NCBI GenBank assembly: GCA_963822145.1
Contig: CAWGGG010000002.1
Span: forward strand, 744,001-808,000
Length of the DNA stretch: 64,000 nucleotides
Source: UBA5072 sp963822145
Lineage (GTDB): Bacteria; Bacteroidota; Bacteroidia; Bacteroidales; UBA10428
Direction: 5' to 3'
The notes beneath the pieces are model-generated. The model was not told the DNA's origin, made no database searches, and worked only from the letters and a program-made list of their open reading frames with translations. Shown piece after piece: positions 53,398 through 62,227 of the stretch. The translations under genes were made by a program, and so were the position numbers. Every line of letters starts with the position of its first letter. Position 1 is the stretch's first letter.

Positions 53398-53430
53398 CCG
53401 GGTCTAAATGCTAAGGGTTTTCCGGTCAGC

Positions 53431-54375
53431 CTACAGATATTTCTGCAGCAAGGCCTGCGTGTTTCGTACACCTTCTTCTTCGGGCTGGTTGATCCCTTCG
53501 AATTCAATGCCGATGTATCCCGAAAAGCCGGATTCTTTTACAATAGCGAGCAACCTTCTGTAATCCAGCAGGGGTTGCTGTCCGTTGCCATCGAAATCAT
53601 AGGTTTTGGCGCTGACGCCTTTGGCATAGGGCAGCATCAGCTGTATTCCCTTGTATATATCGTACTGGTCATTACATCCTTCCTGTATGGTACCCCAGGG
53701 ATGCGACATGCAGAAATTCCCGAAATCGGGCAGCGTGCCAACATTACTCATGTTCACCTGTTTCATGACACCGGTCAGCCATTCGGCATTGGAGGTCACA
53801 CTCCCGTGATTCTCGACCACCACGTTGATATTCATAGGCTTTGCAAACTCACCGAGCCTGCTGAGGGCATCTATGGAAGCTTTCTTTCGTTCTTCCGGAT
53901 CACCTTCGCCGTGCAGGTTTACTCTTACCGTAAGACAACCCAGGATTTTGGCTGCTTCGATCCACTTTTTGTGGTTATCCACGGAGGCAAGCCTTTCTTT
54001 CTGGTCAGGAGCTGAAAGAGGCCCCTCATCATCGCACATCAGGAGGTGGTTAAAGACACCGGCATCCTGACTTCTTTGCAGCAGCTCATTCAGGTAAGTC
54101 TTGTTTTTGGCAGCTTCCCTGAAATCCATTTTTGCCCCCCCGAAAAAGCCATTGACATATTCAACGGCCGATATACCGAATTCTTTTTTTGCTTTGGCCG
54201 GAAAATCGAGATGATCCAGTTTACCTTCCTGAAGGGCGCGGTGAAATGACCATTCCGCCAGGGAAATGGTAAGGGACGGCTCTGCCGATCCGGGCGACCT
54301 GAAGGAAGAGGCCACCATCAGGGTTCCTGCTCCCAACAGGGATTGTTTTATGAAAGTTCTGCGTGAGTGCATCAT
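53431..54375 (-). CDS. Tat-exported sugar isomerase/epimerase-like TIM barrel
   Basis: The 314-residue protein has a twin-arginine signal (MHSRRTFIKQSLLGAGTLMV) and an AP-endonuclease-2/xylose-isomerase-like barrel: ISAVEYVNGFFGGAKMDF, TVRVNLHGEGDPEERKKASI, NINVVVENHGSVTSNAEWLT (metal-binding Glu) and GFSGYIGIEFEGI (second Glu). Enzymes of this fold isomerise or epimerise sugars such as hydroxypyruvate or ketoses. Export is usual in the Bacteroidota/Planctomycetes subgroup found with DUF1080 proteins, one of which starts 139 bp away on the other strand. The substrate is unknown. Confidence 0.87.
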   Translation of the reverse strand: MMHSRRTFIKQSLLGAGTLMVASSFRSPGSAEPSLTISLAEWSFHRALQEGKLDHLDFPAKAKKEFGISAVEYVNGFFGGAKMDFREAAKNKTYLNELLQRSQDAGVFNHLLMCDDEGPLSAPDQKERLASVDNHKKWIEAAKILGCLTVRVNLHGEGDPEERKKASIDALSRLGEFAKPMNINVVVENHGSVTSNAEWLTGVMKQVNMSNVGTLPDFGNFCMSHPWGTIQEGCNDQYDIYKGIQLMLPYAKGVSAKTYDFDGNGQQPLLDYRRLLAIVKESGFSGYIGIEFEGINQPEEEGVRNTQALLQKYL

Positions 54376-54513
54376 GTTTTTATTAATTTGGTTATGATGA
54401 AGTTGAATTCCTATTCTGAAAGATAGAAAATTTTTCTAACAAAATAACTGACACTTTTATTCAGGCAACATACAGGGAGTGTATTGAATTTCCTATATTA
54501 GTGGGAACCAAAT

Positions 54514-55170
54514 ATGAATGCAATGAAAAAGAACTTCTTCATCTTAATGGCAGCCACTGTTCTGATATCCTGGTCATGTCAGAATAAGGAATGGCGGCAA
54601 CTTTTCAATGGCAGGGATCTGACCGGCTGGGAACAGGTAGGGCCCGGCGAATTCGTTGTTGAGGACAGCCTGCTGAAAACCGTCGGCGGTATGGGGATGA
54701 TCCTGTATCCTGCCGAAAAGTTCGGTAATGCTGTTATCAGGGTTGTATACAAGGTAAAGGATAACGACTGCAATGCCGGTGTATTTATCAGGATACCCGA
54801 GAAACCTGCAGATGAATGGGCCGCCATCAACAAAGGCTATGAGGTTCAGATTGACAACGGGACCCGGCATGTTGGAGGCGATTACCATTGCACAGGTGTT
54901 CTGTATTCCCTGACCAAGGCAATGGCCCATCCCCAAAAAGCCCCCGGGGAATGGAATACCATGGAAATAACCCTCGATGGGCCTAAGACTATTGTATTTG
55001 TGAATGGAGAAAAGGTTACCGATTTCACTGAAGGAGACGCTGTGCCTGCAAAAACAAGGGATTTCGAACCGGAACGCGGACCACGGCCCCTTTCAGGTTA
55101 TATAGGGCTTCAGAATCATGATTCGCTTTCCACTGTGTACTTTAAGGAAGTAGCTGTCAGACCCTTATAG
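54514..55170 (+). CDS. DUF1080 (3-keto-disaccharide hydrolase-like) lipoprotein
   Basis: The 218-residue protein has a lipoprotein signal (LMAATVLISWSCQNK) and the DUF1080 body: WRQLFNGRDLTGWEQVGPGE, VVYKVKDNDCNAGVFIRIPE, YEVQIDNGTRHVGGDYHCTG and RPLSGYIGLQNHDSLSTVYF. The IRIP and QIDNG blocks are those of the 3-keto-glycoside hydrolase group. It is divergent from the exported TIM-barrel isomerase; the pair fits the 3-keto-sugar route of cell-surface glycan use, which is inference. An ATG three codons in is an alternative start. It is more typical of the family than the paralogue at 2203. Confidence 0.9.
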   Translation: MNAMKKNFFILMAATVLISWSCQNKEWRQLFNGRDLTGWEQVGPGEFVVEDSLLKTVGGMGMILYPAEKFGNAVIRVVYKVKDNDCNAGVFIRIPEKPADEWAAINKGYEVQIDNGTRHVGGDYHCTGVLYSLTKAMAHPQKAPGEWNTMEITLDGPKTIVFVNGEKVTDFTEGDAVPAKTRDFEPERGPRPLSGYIGLQNHDSLSTVYFKEVAVRPL

Positions 55171-55206
55171 TAAAAAATTATTCTTTCATTATTCTTATTC
55201 CCGATC

Positions 55207-55947
55207 ATGGTAAAGTACATTAAAGTAACCTTGAGCCTTGTATTATTAATACTTGCAGCAGACTCTTATTCCCGTGAAAAAGCTGACAGTACCAGATCTA
55301 AGTTAAAAGCTGGAGCATCCTTCAGCCTGAACAGCAACGGAATAGCCTCCATTCCGGCTTTTTCATTGGGTGACCCGGCTGTCATTGCTGCTGTAAACCT
55401 GGCCAAGGGCAGGTTCAGTTATGACCCGGTGCTGGCTTATGATATGAATTTAAGGCCATGGTTCATCGACAACTGGTTTAATTTTAAACTGATTAACAGA
55501 ACCACTTTTGAATTAAAAGCAGGATTGAACATCAGCTCCTTTTTCAGCGACGTTGAATTATCCGATACCGTTTTCCTGCAGGGACAGCGCTATTTTGCCT
55601 TTGCCATGACCGGGATCTATAAATTCACGCCTACAACATCCTTGTTGCTGGCTTACTGGAATGACCGGGGACAGGATCCGGGATCACTGAAAGGACATTA
55701 TATTAACCTTCAGGGAGATAAAACCGATATTCCGATCGGGAAGCATATTTTGCTGGCCGTTGGCCTGCAGCTCTTTTACATCAATTACGACGGGAACAAC
55801 GACGGGTTGTTCCTGTCACCCAAACTCGCCGCTTCCGTAAGGAATTTTCCGATATCAATATTCTTTCAGGCGACGCAGCCCCTGACAACGAATGTTGAAC
55901 CCAACCCGGGATTCAGATGGAATATCGGAGTGGCCTATACGCTCTAA
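55207..55947 (+). CDS. Outer-membrane beta-barrel protein, unrecognised
   Basis: The 246-residue protein has a signal peptide (VTLSLVLLILAADSYSRE) and a series of amphipathic strands: LKAGASFSLNSNGIASIPAF, FNFKLINRTTFELKAGLNI, FAFAMTGIYKFTPTTSLLLA and the final strand FRWNIGVAYTL, a likely barrel closing segment. It follows DUF1080 by 36 bp in the same direction and may be read with it. The fold class is inferred; the cargo is unknown. Confidence 0.75.
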   Translation: MVKYIKVTLSLVLLILAADSYSREKADSTRSKLKAGASFSLNSNGIASIPAFSLGDPAVIAAVNLAKGRFSYDPVLAYDMNLRPWFIDNWFNFKLINRTTFELKAGLNISSFFSDVELSDTVFLQGQRYFAFAMTGIYKFTPTTSLLLAYWNDRGQDPGSLKGHYINLQGDKTDIPIGKHILLAVGLQLFYINYDGNNDGLFLSPKLAASVRNFPISIFFQATQPLTTNVEPNPGFRWNIGVAYTL

Positions 55948-55973
55948 GTGAATAGTGAATAATGATTAAGGAC

Positions 55974-56044
55974 ACTGAACTCTGAACACTGAACACTAAA
56001 CGCTGAACACTGAACGCTGAACGCTTAACACTGAACACTGAACG
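55974..56044. repeat. Heptamer tandem repeat (CTGAACA/CTGAACG)
   Basis: About ten copies of a 7-bp unit, CTGAAC plus A, G or T with a few changes to CTAAACG or TTAACA, lie between the beta-barrel gene and the anSME gene, which are convergent. It is a second array of 7-bp periodicity in the window, unrelated in sequence to that at 415-463. Confidence 0.85.
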
Positions 56045-56048
56045 CCGG

Positions 56049-57305
56049 TTACTTTTTTCTGTTGCCTGTTTCCTCGTACTTCTTATACTTCCGTGCCCAT
56101 GCCATAACATTGGCCGGCGCCCGCCGGGCAGCCAGTTCGTCGCCCATGAATTGCATGTAGGGATGTACATAAGCAAAGAACATTTTATAGGCCCTGCACA
56201 GATAGTTTAATCCGGGGTCGCCGTCGGGTGTAATTTCAAACCGGTGTTTGGGACATTCACCATGGCAGGCAAAGCGATAATCGCATTGGATGCAGTAAGG
56301 AGGCAGCTTTAAAAGTTTGTTATTCCCAAAATGTTGCTGCCGGGCAGAATTTGCCAGGCTTCTTAGGTTTGTGGTTTTGATGTTGCCCAGCTTATGCTCT
56401 GCATAAACGTAATGATCACACGAGTAAAGGTCACCGTTATGTTCCAGCACCATGGCCCCGCCGCAGGTTTCCTCAAAAACACAGAGCCCACCGGGTAGTC
56501 CCGTCCAGTTGGCCAGTGTGACATCGAAAATCTGGACAAAAATACGGCCTACATCGTTCCGGACCCATTCATCAAAAATGCTGATCAGGAATCGCCCAAA
56601 TGCTTCAGGAAGCACTGACCATGCGGTAACCGCGGCGTTGGCCCTTGGTTCAGGGCCCACCAGCTGAAGTTCATTTTCCCCGGCGCTTTGATCAAGCCTT
56701 TCTACAATGGGAATGAACTGCAGGAACCCGCTGCCGATTGATTTCAGAAAGTTGTATGTTTCTAAGGGATGGTGTGAGTTGCCGGGAGTGATGACGGTGA
56801 GCGTGTTAAATTCCACCCGATGCTTTTTCATCAGGCCGATGGCATGCATTACCTTGTCGAATGAAGCACCCCCGGCGATATTCATCCTGTTGGCATCATG
56901 AACTTCCCGTGGTCCGTCGACAGATACGCCAACCAGGAAATTATTGTCATGCAGGAACCTGCACCAATCGTCATCGATAAGTGTGCCGTTGGTCTGGAAG
57001 GCGTTTTCGATCTTCTTGCCCGACTGATATTTCTTCTGGAATGCCAGGGCCTTTTTAAAGAAATCAATACCCATCAGGGTGGGCTCACCGCCCTGCCAGG
57101 TAAAGGTTACTAACGGCGCATCCTGCGATTCGATATACTGCCGTGTATACAGCTCCAGCAGGTCATCGTCCATTTTGAAATTCCTGGTACCGGGATACAG
57201 TTTCTTTTTTTCAAGGTAATAGCAGTAGGTACAGTTGAGGTTACAAACCGGACCATGTGGCTTGGTCATGAGATGAAAAGCAGGGCGGAAAGCGGGAGAG
57301 ATCAT
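56049..57305 (-). CDS. Anaerobic sulfatase-maturating enzyme (radical SAM, SPASM)
   Basis: The 418-residue protein has the radical SAM cluster motif CNLNCTYCYY near residue 22, then VTFTWQGGEPTLMGIDFFKK and NFLVGVSVDGPREVHD. The C-terminal SPASM/twitch cysteines are spread over CVFEETCGGAMVLEHNGDLY, YCIQCDYRFACHGECPKHRF and LCRAYKMF. The WQGGEPTL and AxRxH blocks and overall layout are those of anSME, which oxidises the sulfatase Cys or Ser to formylglycine without oxygen. With the FGE-like protein at 5708 the genome has both routes. No sulfatase gene is adjacent. The enzyme works in the cytoplasm. Confidence 0.93.
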   Translation of the reverse strand: MISPAFRPAFHLMTKPHGPVCNLNCTYCYYLEKKKLYPGTRNFKMDDDLLELYTRQYIESQDAPLVTFTWQGGEPTLMGIDFFKKALAFQKKYQSGKKIENAFQTNGTLIDDDWCRFLHDNNFLVGVSVDGPREVHDANRMNIAGGASFDKVMHAIGLMKKHRVEFNTLTVITPGNSHHPLETYNFLKSIGSGFLQFIPIVERLDQSAGENELQLVGPEPRANAAVTAWSVLPEAFGRFLISIFDEWVRNDVGRIFVQIFDVTLANWTGLPGGLCVFEETCGGAMVLEHNGDLYSCDHYVYAEHKLGNIKTTNLRSLANSARQQHFGNNKLLKLPPYCIQCDYRFACHGECPKHRFEITPDGDPGLNYLCRAYKMFFAYVHPYMQFMGDELAARRAPANVMAWARKYKKYEETGNRKK

Positions 57306-57324
57306 ACTTCAGTTGTTTTTTGAG

Positions 57325-58197
57325 CTATCGTGTAGCATAGATGGAAGCCAGGAAGGCTTTTACCGAAACAGGCTTCCGGCCCAGGAGTCTTTCCAGGTCG
57401 TTGCTGGTGGCCGCAAATTCACCCTGCCGGATCGCTTCTCCAAAACCAGCCTGCATGCCGATAAACATATCCGGAACGCCGGCTTTTTTCAAGGCGTTTC
57501 GGAAGGCCTCGGCGCCGGGATCCGTATAAGCGATTTTTTTACCCAGAATACCGGAAAGTATATCGGCAATTTCGGCAAAGGATGCACTTTCGTTGTTGCT
57601 GAACAGATATTCCTTGTTTTCATGACCTGCACCGGATAAAATGGCTGCAGTTGCTTCAGCCATATCCTTTCTCAGGGCGAACGCTGCCCTTCCGTTGCCG
57701 GCAGGGAAATGCACACCTGTTTCTGAAACTTTATCGCCCAGAAACATGGACATGGCCTCCAGGTAAAGGCTGTTCCTTAAAATCGTGTAAGCCATGCCTG
57801 AAGATTTTATGAGTCTTTCAGTCTCAATATGGGCCTTGGCTATCAAGGCCATGGGAGATGTTTCCGTATCATTTACGCGTTGAAAACTGGTATAGAGGAT
57901 GTGCAGGACACCTGTTTCACGGGCAGCCCGGATGACATTTTCATGTTGCTGACTGCGTTTCATGATTTCGTTTCCAGATATCAGCAACAATTTCTCAACG
58001 TTTTTAAAAGCTGAAACCAGCGACAGGTAGTTATCATAATCACCCACCACGATGTTGATCCCTTTGGCAGCCATATCCTCTGCTTTTGATTTGTCCCGAA
58101 CCAGGGCCCTGATGTTGACTGCCGGCATGCCTTTTTTAAGCAGAAAATCCAGGGTTGCCCTTCCGTATTGCCCTGTTGCTCCGGTTACTAATATCAT
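57325..58197 (-). CDS. NmrA-like NAD(P)H-binding protein (QorB-like)
   Basis: The 290-residue protein is an atypical short-chain fold: the nucleotide motif MILVTGATGQYGRATLDFLL, the VEKLLLISGNEIMKRSQQHE strand, LYTSFQRVNDTETSPMALI and the YTILRNSLYLEAM block. These match quinone oxidoreductase QorB/NmrA family members, which bind NAD(P)H and reduce quinones or act as redox sensors. It follows the same strand as anSME, 19 bp apart in coding order, so both may be read together. No anomaly. Confidence 0.88.
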   Translation of the reverse strand: MILVTGATGQYGRATLDFLLKKGMPAVNIRALVRDKSKAEDMAAKGINIVVGDYDNYLSLVSAFKNVEKLLLISGNEIMKRSQQHENVIRAARETGVLHILYTSFQRVNDTETSPMALIAKAHIETERLIKSSGMAYTILRNSLYLEAMSMFLGDKVSETGVHFPAGNGRAAFALRKDMAEATAAILSGAGHENKEYLFSNNESASFAEIADILSGILGKKIAYTDPGAEAFRNALKKAGVPDMFIGMQAGFGEAIRQGEFAATSNDLERLLGRKPVSVKAFLASIYATR

Positions 58198-58341
58198 AGT
58201 ATTGCTGTTTTTAGTTAAGAATCAAAACGCAAATTTAGTAATTTCTTCAGTTCGGCTTAGGCTCCCGCTTGGCTGCGGGACAAGTTGTGCCCAGGTCAAA
58301 TCTGTCCCTTCAGGCTTCTGTCTGAAGTTCGTGCCTGTCAG

Positions 58342-59340
58342 CTAATCCTTCAAACAGCGAACCGAAAAACCATCCCGCTTATTGCCTGATCCTCTGTAGA
58401 TCAAACTGTAATTATAGTATAAATACCGACCCCGGGCAGCTACAGCCAATAACTCAGTAGAACTCCACCAGCCGCCGATGCTGCCGATACTGCTGAATGT
58501 GCCATCGTAATACCTGCCGCCTCCCGGAAGAGCTGTAAATCCGCTTTCATTGGTAGCTCCGGCATTTGGACTTTGCCAATTGGCAGTACCGGCTTCTTTC
58601 ATTTTAACGCCGGCAACACTATCACCACCCAGGAAAGTAATCAGGGTTGACCATTCTGCATCAGTGGGTATATGCCATCCGGCAGGACATACATTTTTAC
58701 TGCCGTTGCTGACTGCATCCACTACATACCAGTTGTATAAAGCTCCATAGGTTGCTTTATAGGCGGCTGAATCATTATTATACCAGCAGTAGCCGGGTGT
58801 GGATAATGCTGCCCACGCAGGATTATCAGCAACCAAAGGTATGGCCGTATTATCGTTGTATTTCGTGGTTTTCAGGTTTTCCGCCATCCACGTTTGGCTA
58901 CCAATTGTCATTGTGTTATAAGCATTCCCATCAAGGTCAGAGATGGTACCTGTAAATGTCTTAAAAGACAATTCATTACCATAACTTGTTGATACACTGT
59001 TTGTAGCATAAGCTTTTACATAGTAAGTTGTAGTTGCTGTTAATCCTGTTAATGCGCTGGTAAAAGCTCCTGTTCCGGTGCCATCTGTGGTTTTATTATC
59101 GGCAATTGTAGGATCTTGAGTTGTACTCCAGCATACACCCCTTGCTGTTACTGTTGCTCCTCCATCAGTAGTAATATTACCTCCGCAATTGGCTGTTGTT
59201 GGTGTAATAGAATGTACATCCTTTGTTGATAAAGCCGGTGGTTGCTCCGGATCGTCTTCTTTTTTACAGCTATTGACAAATATTAATATCAAACCCAATA
59301 ATATAACTTGGCAAATCAAAATAGTGTTTTTTGTTTCCAT
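58342..59340 (-). CDS. FISUMP-domain lipoprotein
   Basis: The 332-residue protein has a lipoprotein signal (ILLGLILIFVNSCKKEDD), a fibronectin-like module (PTTANCGGNITTDGGATVTA, TTTYYVKAYATNS) and then a Fibrobacter succinogenes major paralogous domain: YNTMTIGSQTWMAENLKTTK, YGALYNWYVVDAVSNGSKN, CPAGWHIPTDAEWSTLI and a C-terminal RDGFSVRCLKD. FISUMP proteins resemble C-type lectin/FGE-like folds and are surface lipoproteins in Bacteroidota. It stands alone on the minus strand. Confidence 0.9.
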   Translation of the reverse strand: METKNTILICQVILLGLILIFVNSCKKEDDPEQPPALSTKDVHSITPTTANCGGNITTDGGATVTARGVCWSTTQDPTIADNKTTDGTGTGAFTSALTGLTATTTYYVKAYATNSVSTSYGNELSFKTFTGTISDLDGNAYNTMTIGSQTWMAENLKTTKYNDNTAIPLVADNPAWAALSTPGYCWYNNDSAAYKATYGALYNWYVVDAVSNGSKNVCPAGWHIPTDAEWSTLITFLGGDSVAGVKMKEAGTANWQSPNAGATNESGFTALPGGGRYYDGTFSSIGSIGGWWSSTELLAVAARGRYLYYNYSLIYRGSGNKRDGFSVRCLKD

Positions 59341-59639
59341 GATGGTTTAATTGGTTAAAAATATTACATATTGACCATAAGCCATTAGGAAATAGGTAAT
59401 TTAAGAAAATAAAAAGCAGAAGTCAAATGAATTTAAACCGTGGTATGATATTAACAACATCCTATCCAGAAACTACTTTCCTGACGGTATTTGGATTTAA
59501 TCGGACTTTCATTTTTAGCCAGCCACACCGTGCCAGCGTACCTGGTCCCCTGCTTTTTCGGCATAATATTCTTTTGAAACACGTCCTTGTCCATCGTTAT
59601 CCGGATATGCGATAGCATCGCAATAAATGGGATATTAGC

Positions 59640-60252
59640 TTCCTATTTGGATAGGACTGATGGATGCTGTTATTAATGAACTTGAAATAGATAAAGCGGT
59701 GCTTACAGGACATTCAAATGGGTTGTCCGGTTGTTATTGAAGCGGCTAAGATTAGACAGGGAAAATTATGCTGGTTTTTGATATGAGGACGTACTGCATG
59801 AGTGTTGAACCTCGTACAATTTTCGGAGCATACTATTTTTTACATTGTACAGCATGTCTAAGCCGGGACTTGCTGTAAACAGAAACCCAGAATTGTGGAT
59901 AAAGCTACAATCATTTTGGTAGTGAAAGTGAAATACCTGCGGAATACGAAGAGTGCATTGAAGAAGAAAATATTAGAAATGATAGAAGGGCATACAAAAA
60001 CAGGTTGGAGTGAATTTCTCATAGAGAACTTTCGTTGGGCAAAATGAAGATTGCATTGAATCTATTAAGATGATATCTGATGTCCATAATTTCGATCAAT
60101 AATAATTAATCCCCTACAAATGATTGAAAGCATACAGGAAATACCATCCGAATTCAAGCAAAGATTATTCCAAAAGCTTGTCATGGTGTGCATTTCGCGC
60201 TCCAGAGAAGTTATAACTTCATCCTTGAAGAATGCATCTAGGAATTCATAGA
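59640..60252 (+). pseudogene. Decayed coding remnants (alpha/beta hydrolase-like, then short unknown frame)
   Basis: In the 1,048-bp space 59341-60388 no intact gene was found. At about 59659 a frame reads LMDAVINELEIDKAVLTGHSNG and then, one base over, VVIEAAKIRQGKL. GHSNG and the following EAA look like an alpha/beta hydrolase nucleophile elbow. Stops and shifts follow, with EDCIESIKMISDVHNF near 60060. At 60121 a short frame reads MIESIQEIPSEFKQRLFQKL, weakly like the end of a PD-(D/E)XK transposase-family protein. The region therefore holds one or two dead genes. Confidence 0.45.
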
Positions 60253-60283
60253 TGCTTCAGAAGAATGACCTTATTTGCCCACG

Positions 60284-60312
60284 GCTAAGCGAAGTTGCAA
60301 AGTTCGCCTAGC
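60284..60312. repeat. Palindromic repeat, left copy
   Basis: GCTAAGCGAAGTTG...AGTTCGCCTAGC is an imperfect inverted repeat. A perfect form lies at 60824-60852, and both are followed by AAGGGG. The two copies bracket the small membrane gene at 60389. Confidence 0.75.
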
Positions 60313-60388
60313 AAGGGGATTCTATTGGTCAAAATCTCCTTGACATCGCCTCTTTAAAGCAGTAATTTAGCATTCTAAATCCCGGATC

Positions 60389-60772
60389 ATGAAAAATTTC
60401 CTTTCCCGTTTCGAGGTTGGCAGCCTGCGAAAAGCATTACTCTATTTCGTAATTTCCGTGTTACTAGTTGTAATATCTATTGTCGGAGAAGGAAAGGGCA
60501 GGGATTGGCTGATTATAATTTTTTCATTCGGATTTTTCCTGTTTTTTTATAGTGTGCTGCGTCCCTGGGAAAATGCAAAATACTATGGAATCATGAGTGT
60601 CGTCTTCATCCTGCTCATTGCACTGATCTGGTTTGTAGGAATAGATATTCTGGTAAAAATGCATATCCTTCGCCATTTAACGGAAGACATAGCTTGGTTT
60701 CAGGTATTGGTTTGCATTGCAGGAGTCTTTGCCGGAATTATCGGTATGGCTCGTTGGAGAAAATACAATTGA
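60389..60772 (+). CDS. Small membrane protein
   Basis: The 127-residue protein has four hydrophobic segments (ALLYFVISVLLVVISIVG, WLIIIFSFGFFLFFYSVL, YGIMSVVFILLIALIWFVG, WFQVLVCIAGVFAGIIG) and a short basic C-terminus. No family is recognised. It lies between two copies of a palindromic repeat, so it may have moved with them; that is only suggestive. Confidence 0.65.
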   Translation: MKNFLSRFEVGSLRKALLYFVISVLLVVISIVGEGKGRDWLIIIFSFGFFLFFYSVLRPWENAKYYGIMSVVFILLIALIWFVGIDILVKMHILRHLTEDIAWFQVLVCIAGVFAGIIGMARWRKYN

Positions 60773-60823
60773 TTATCTTCAGCAAATCCAGATTGGCATA
60801 GTCTGCAAACAATAAATCCCACA

Positions 60824-60852
60824 GCTAAGCGAAGTTTAAAACTTCGCTTAGC
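60824..60852. repeat. Palindromic repeat, right copy
   Basis: GCTAAGCGAAGTTT pairs with AAACTTCGCTTAGC around a single A, a perfect 14-bp inverted repeat. The stem would be a strong hairpin between the membrane gene at 60389 and the convergent T9SS-type protein at 60931. It may serve as a two-way terminator. Confidence 0.8.
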
Positions 60853-60930
60853 AAGGGGGATATGCTTAACGGGACCAATAATCAGGAAAACGCTGAAAAT
60901 CCCATCTGGTAAACGGGCCTTTTAATGATC

Positions 60931-61815
60931 TTAGTTTCTCATTATTATTCCTGTGTAAACTTTATTGGTGCCTGTAACTGCCTGATAGAGATACACTCCT
61001 TTTATTTTTATGATTTCAGGGATATTCAGATGGTCTGATTTAATTATTTCATAATATACAATAGTGCCATTTATGGAACTTATTTGAATAGTGCCACCGA
61101 CAAGTTCATTGCTGAAATATAGTCTATCGCCCAGAAATTTAATATATTCAGTATTTGTTTGCCGGTCTTTTAGGGTTGTTTCATCATCAACCCATACCAT
61201 TATTTCATCTTCTGCTGAACATCCGATACTATCAGTCACCATAACAAAGTATGCAGTAGTTGTATCAGGTTTGACCATAGGATTTCTGATATTGGGATTT
61301 GAAATATCCTTTTCCGGTGTCCAATGGTAAGAAAAGGGCGCTATGCCCTGATCTATATTGCATAAATCAAGCTGGACGCTGTCATTGTGGACAATTCTGC
61401 CACAGAGCACCAGATGTTTGAATTTTATACAGGAAATACCAATGAAAGCACTGTCAGAAATAACAGAATGGGCGCTGTCTGAAACGGTTACTTTGGTTAT
61501 AAATACATCGTTGATTGCAGGATGCAGAAATTCGAGAGTGGCAATAGCCGGATTTGATTCATGATCTTCACCTATTTCGGAAAGAATCGAGATTTCCTTT
61601 CCGGTTGTTATGGAGTATACAGTCCATTCATAATGATAAGGCTTAATGCCTCCATGGGCAGTAGGGTTGCTTCCTAAAAGAATGGTATCACGATTTAGCG
61701 CTATACAATAATTTGTATCAGTTCCCGCATCGACCGTCAGGGGTGTTTGGGCCTTTAATGTCGATGAAGTTGCCAAAACCAGCAAGATCTTTAATAAAAA
61801 GAATTGTTTTATCAT
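60931..61815 (-). CDS. Secreted PKD-like protein with short T9SS-type C-terminus
   Basis: From the ATG at 61815 the protein has 294 residues: a signal peptide (FFLLKILLVLATSSTLKAQ), two immunoglobulin-like PKD domains (LLGSNPTAHGGIKPYHYEWT, DQGIAPFSYHWTPEKDISNP) and a C-terminal part (LSISS-like GGTIQISSINGTIVYYEIIK, GVYLYQAVTGTNKVYTGIIM) of T9SS sorting type. It should be surface-exposed or released. An ATG nine codons upstream is possible. Base composition is more AT-rich than the left part of the window. Binding role inferred from the PKD repeats. Confidence 0.8.
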   Translation of the reverse strand: MIKQFFLLKILLVLATSSTLKAQTPLTVDAGTDTNYCIALNRDTILLGSNPTAHGGIKPYHYEWTVYSITTGKEISILSEIGEDHESNPAIATLEFLHPAINDVFITKVTVSDSAHSVISDSAFIGISCIKFKHLVLCGRIVHNDSVQLDLCNIDQGIAPFSYHWTPEKDISNPNIRNPMVKPDTTTAYFVMVTDSIGCSAEDEIMVWVDDETTLKDRQTNTEYIKFLGDRLYFSNELVGGTIQISSINGTIVYYEIIKSDHLNIPEIIKIKGVYLYQAVTGTNKVYTGIIMRN

Positions 61816-61986
61816 AGGCCAGGTGGTCAAAAGGATTAGCAAAGAAGGACATGCCTTTGAATATCATGGTTTTTTCAATCCATAATTTAGACAAAAACGA
61901 ACACAATTGCAAGCACTGATAATGACAGTTCCCCATGGGTCAAATGAAACCTGTATTCTTGAAGTAATTAGAAAGAAAAACCCCTC

Positions 61987-62037
61987 CCAAGCAAAGTTTT
62001 CTTGACTTCGCTTTTCTTAAAAGGCAGTTCCTGACGG
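61987..62037. repeat. Interspersed repeat, copy 1
   Basis: This 51-bp stretch starting CCAAGCAAAGTTTTC is a diverged copy of 63318-63368 (CCAAGCGAAATTCTCC). Both run through CTTTTCT and end in a GACxG box. They lie in the non-coding spaces 61843-62227 (385 bp) and 63242-63411. Nothing else is seen in those spaces. Confidence 0.7.
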
Positions 62038-62227
62038 CTAATCACACTACCGACCATGGCAAATCAACGGCTGAACAGATTAATTCAGAATCCAGGCCTG
62101 GAGCTTTATCTAAACCAAATATCGCTCGGTTTGACCTGGCTTCCAATAGTGAGGGCAAAAATAATGCTACGCCCTCTGTGCTCCTCGCATAACAATAAAG
62201 GACATTCCGCAATAAAATTGTTGGTGG

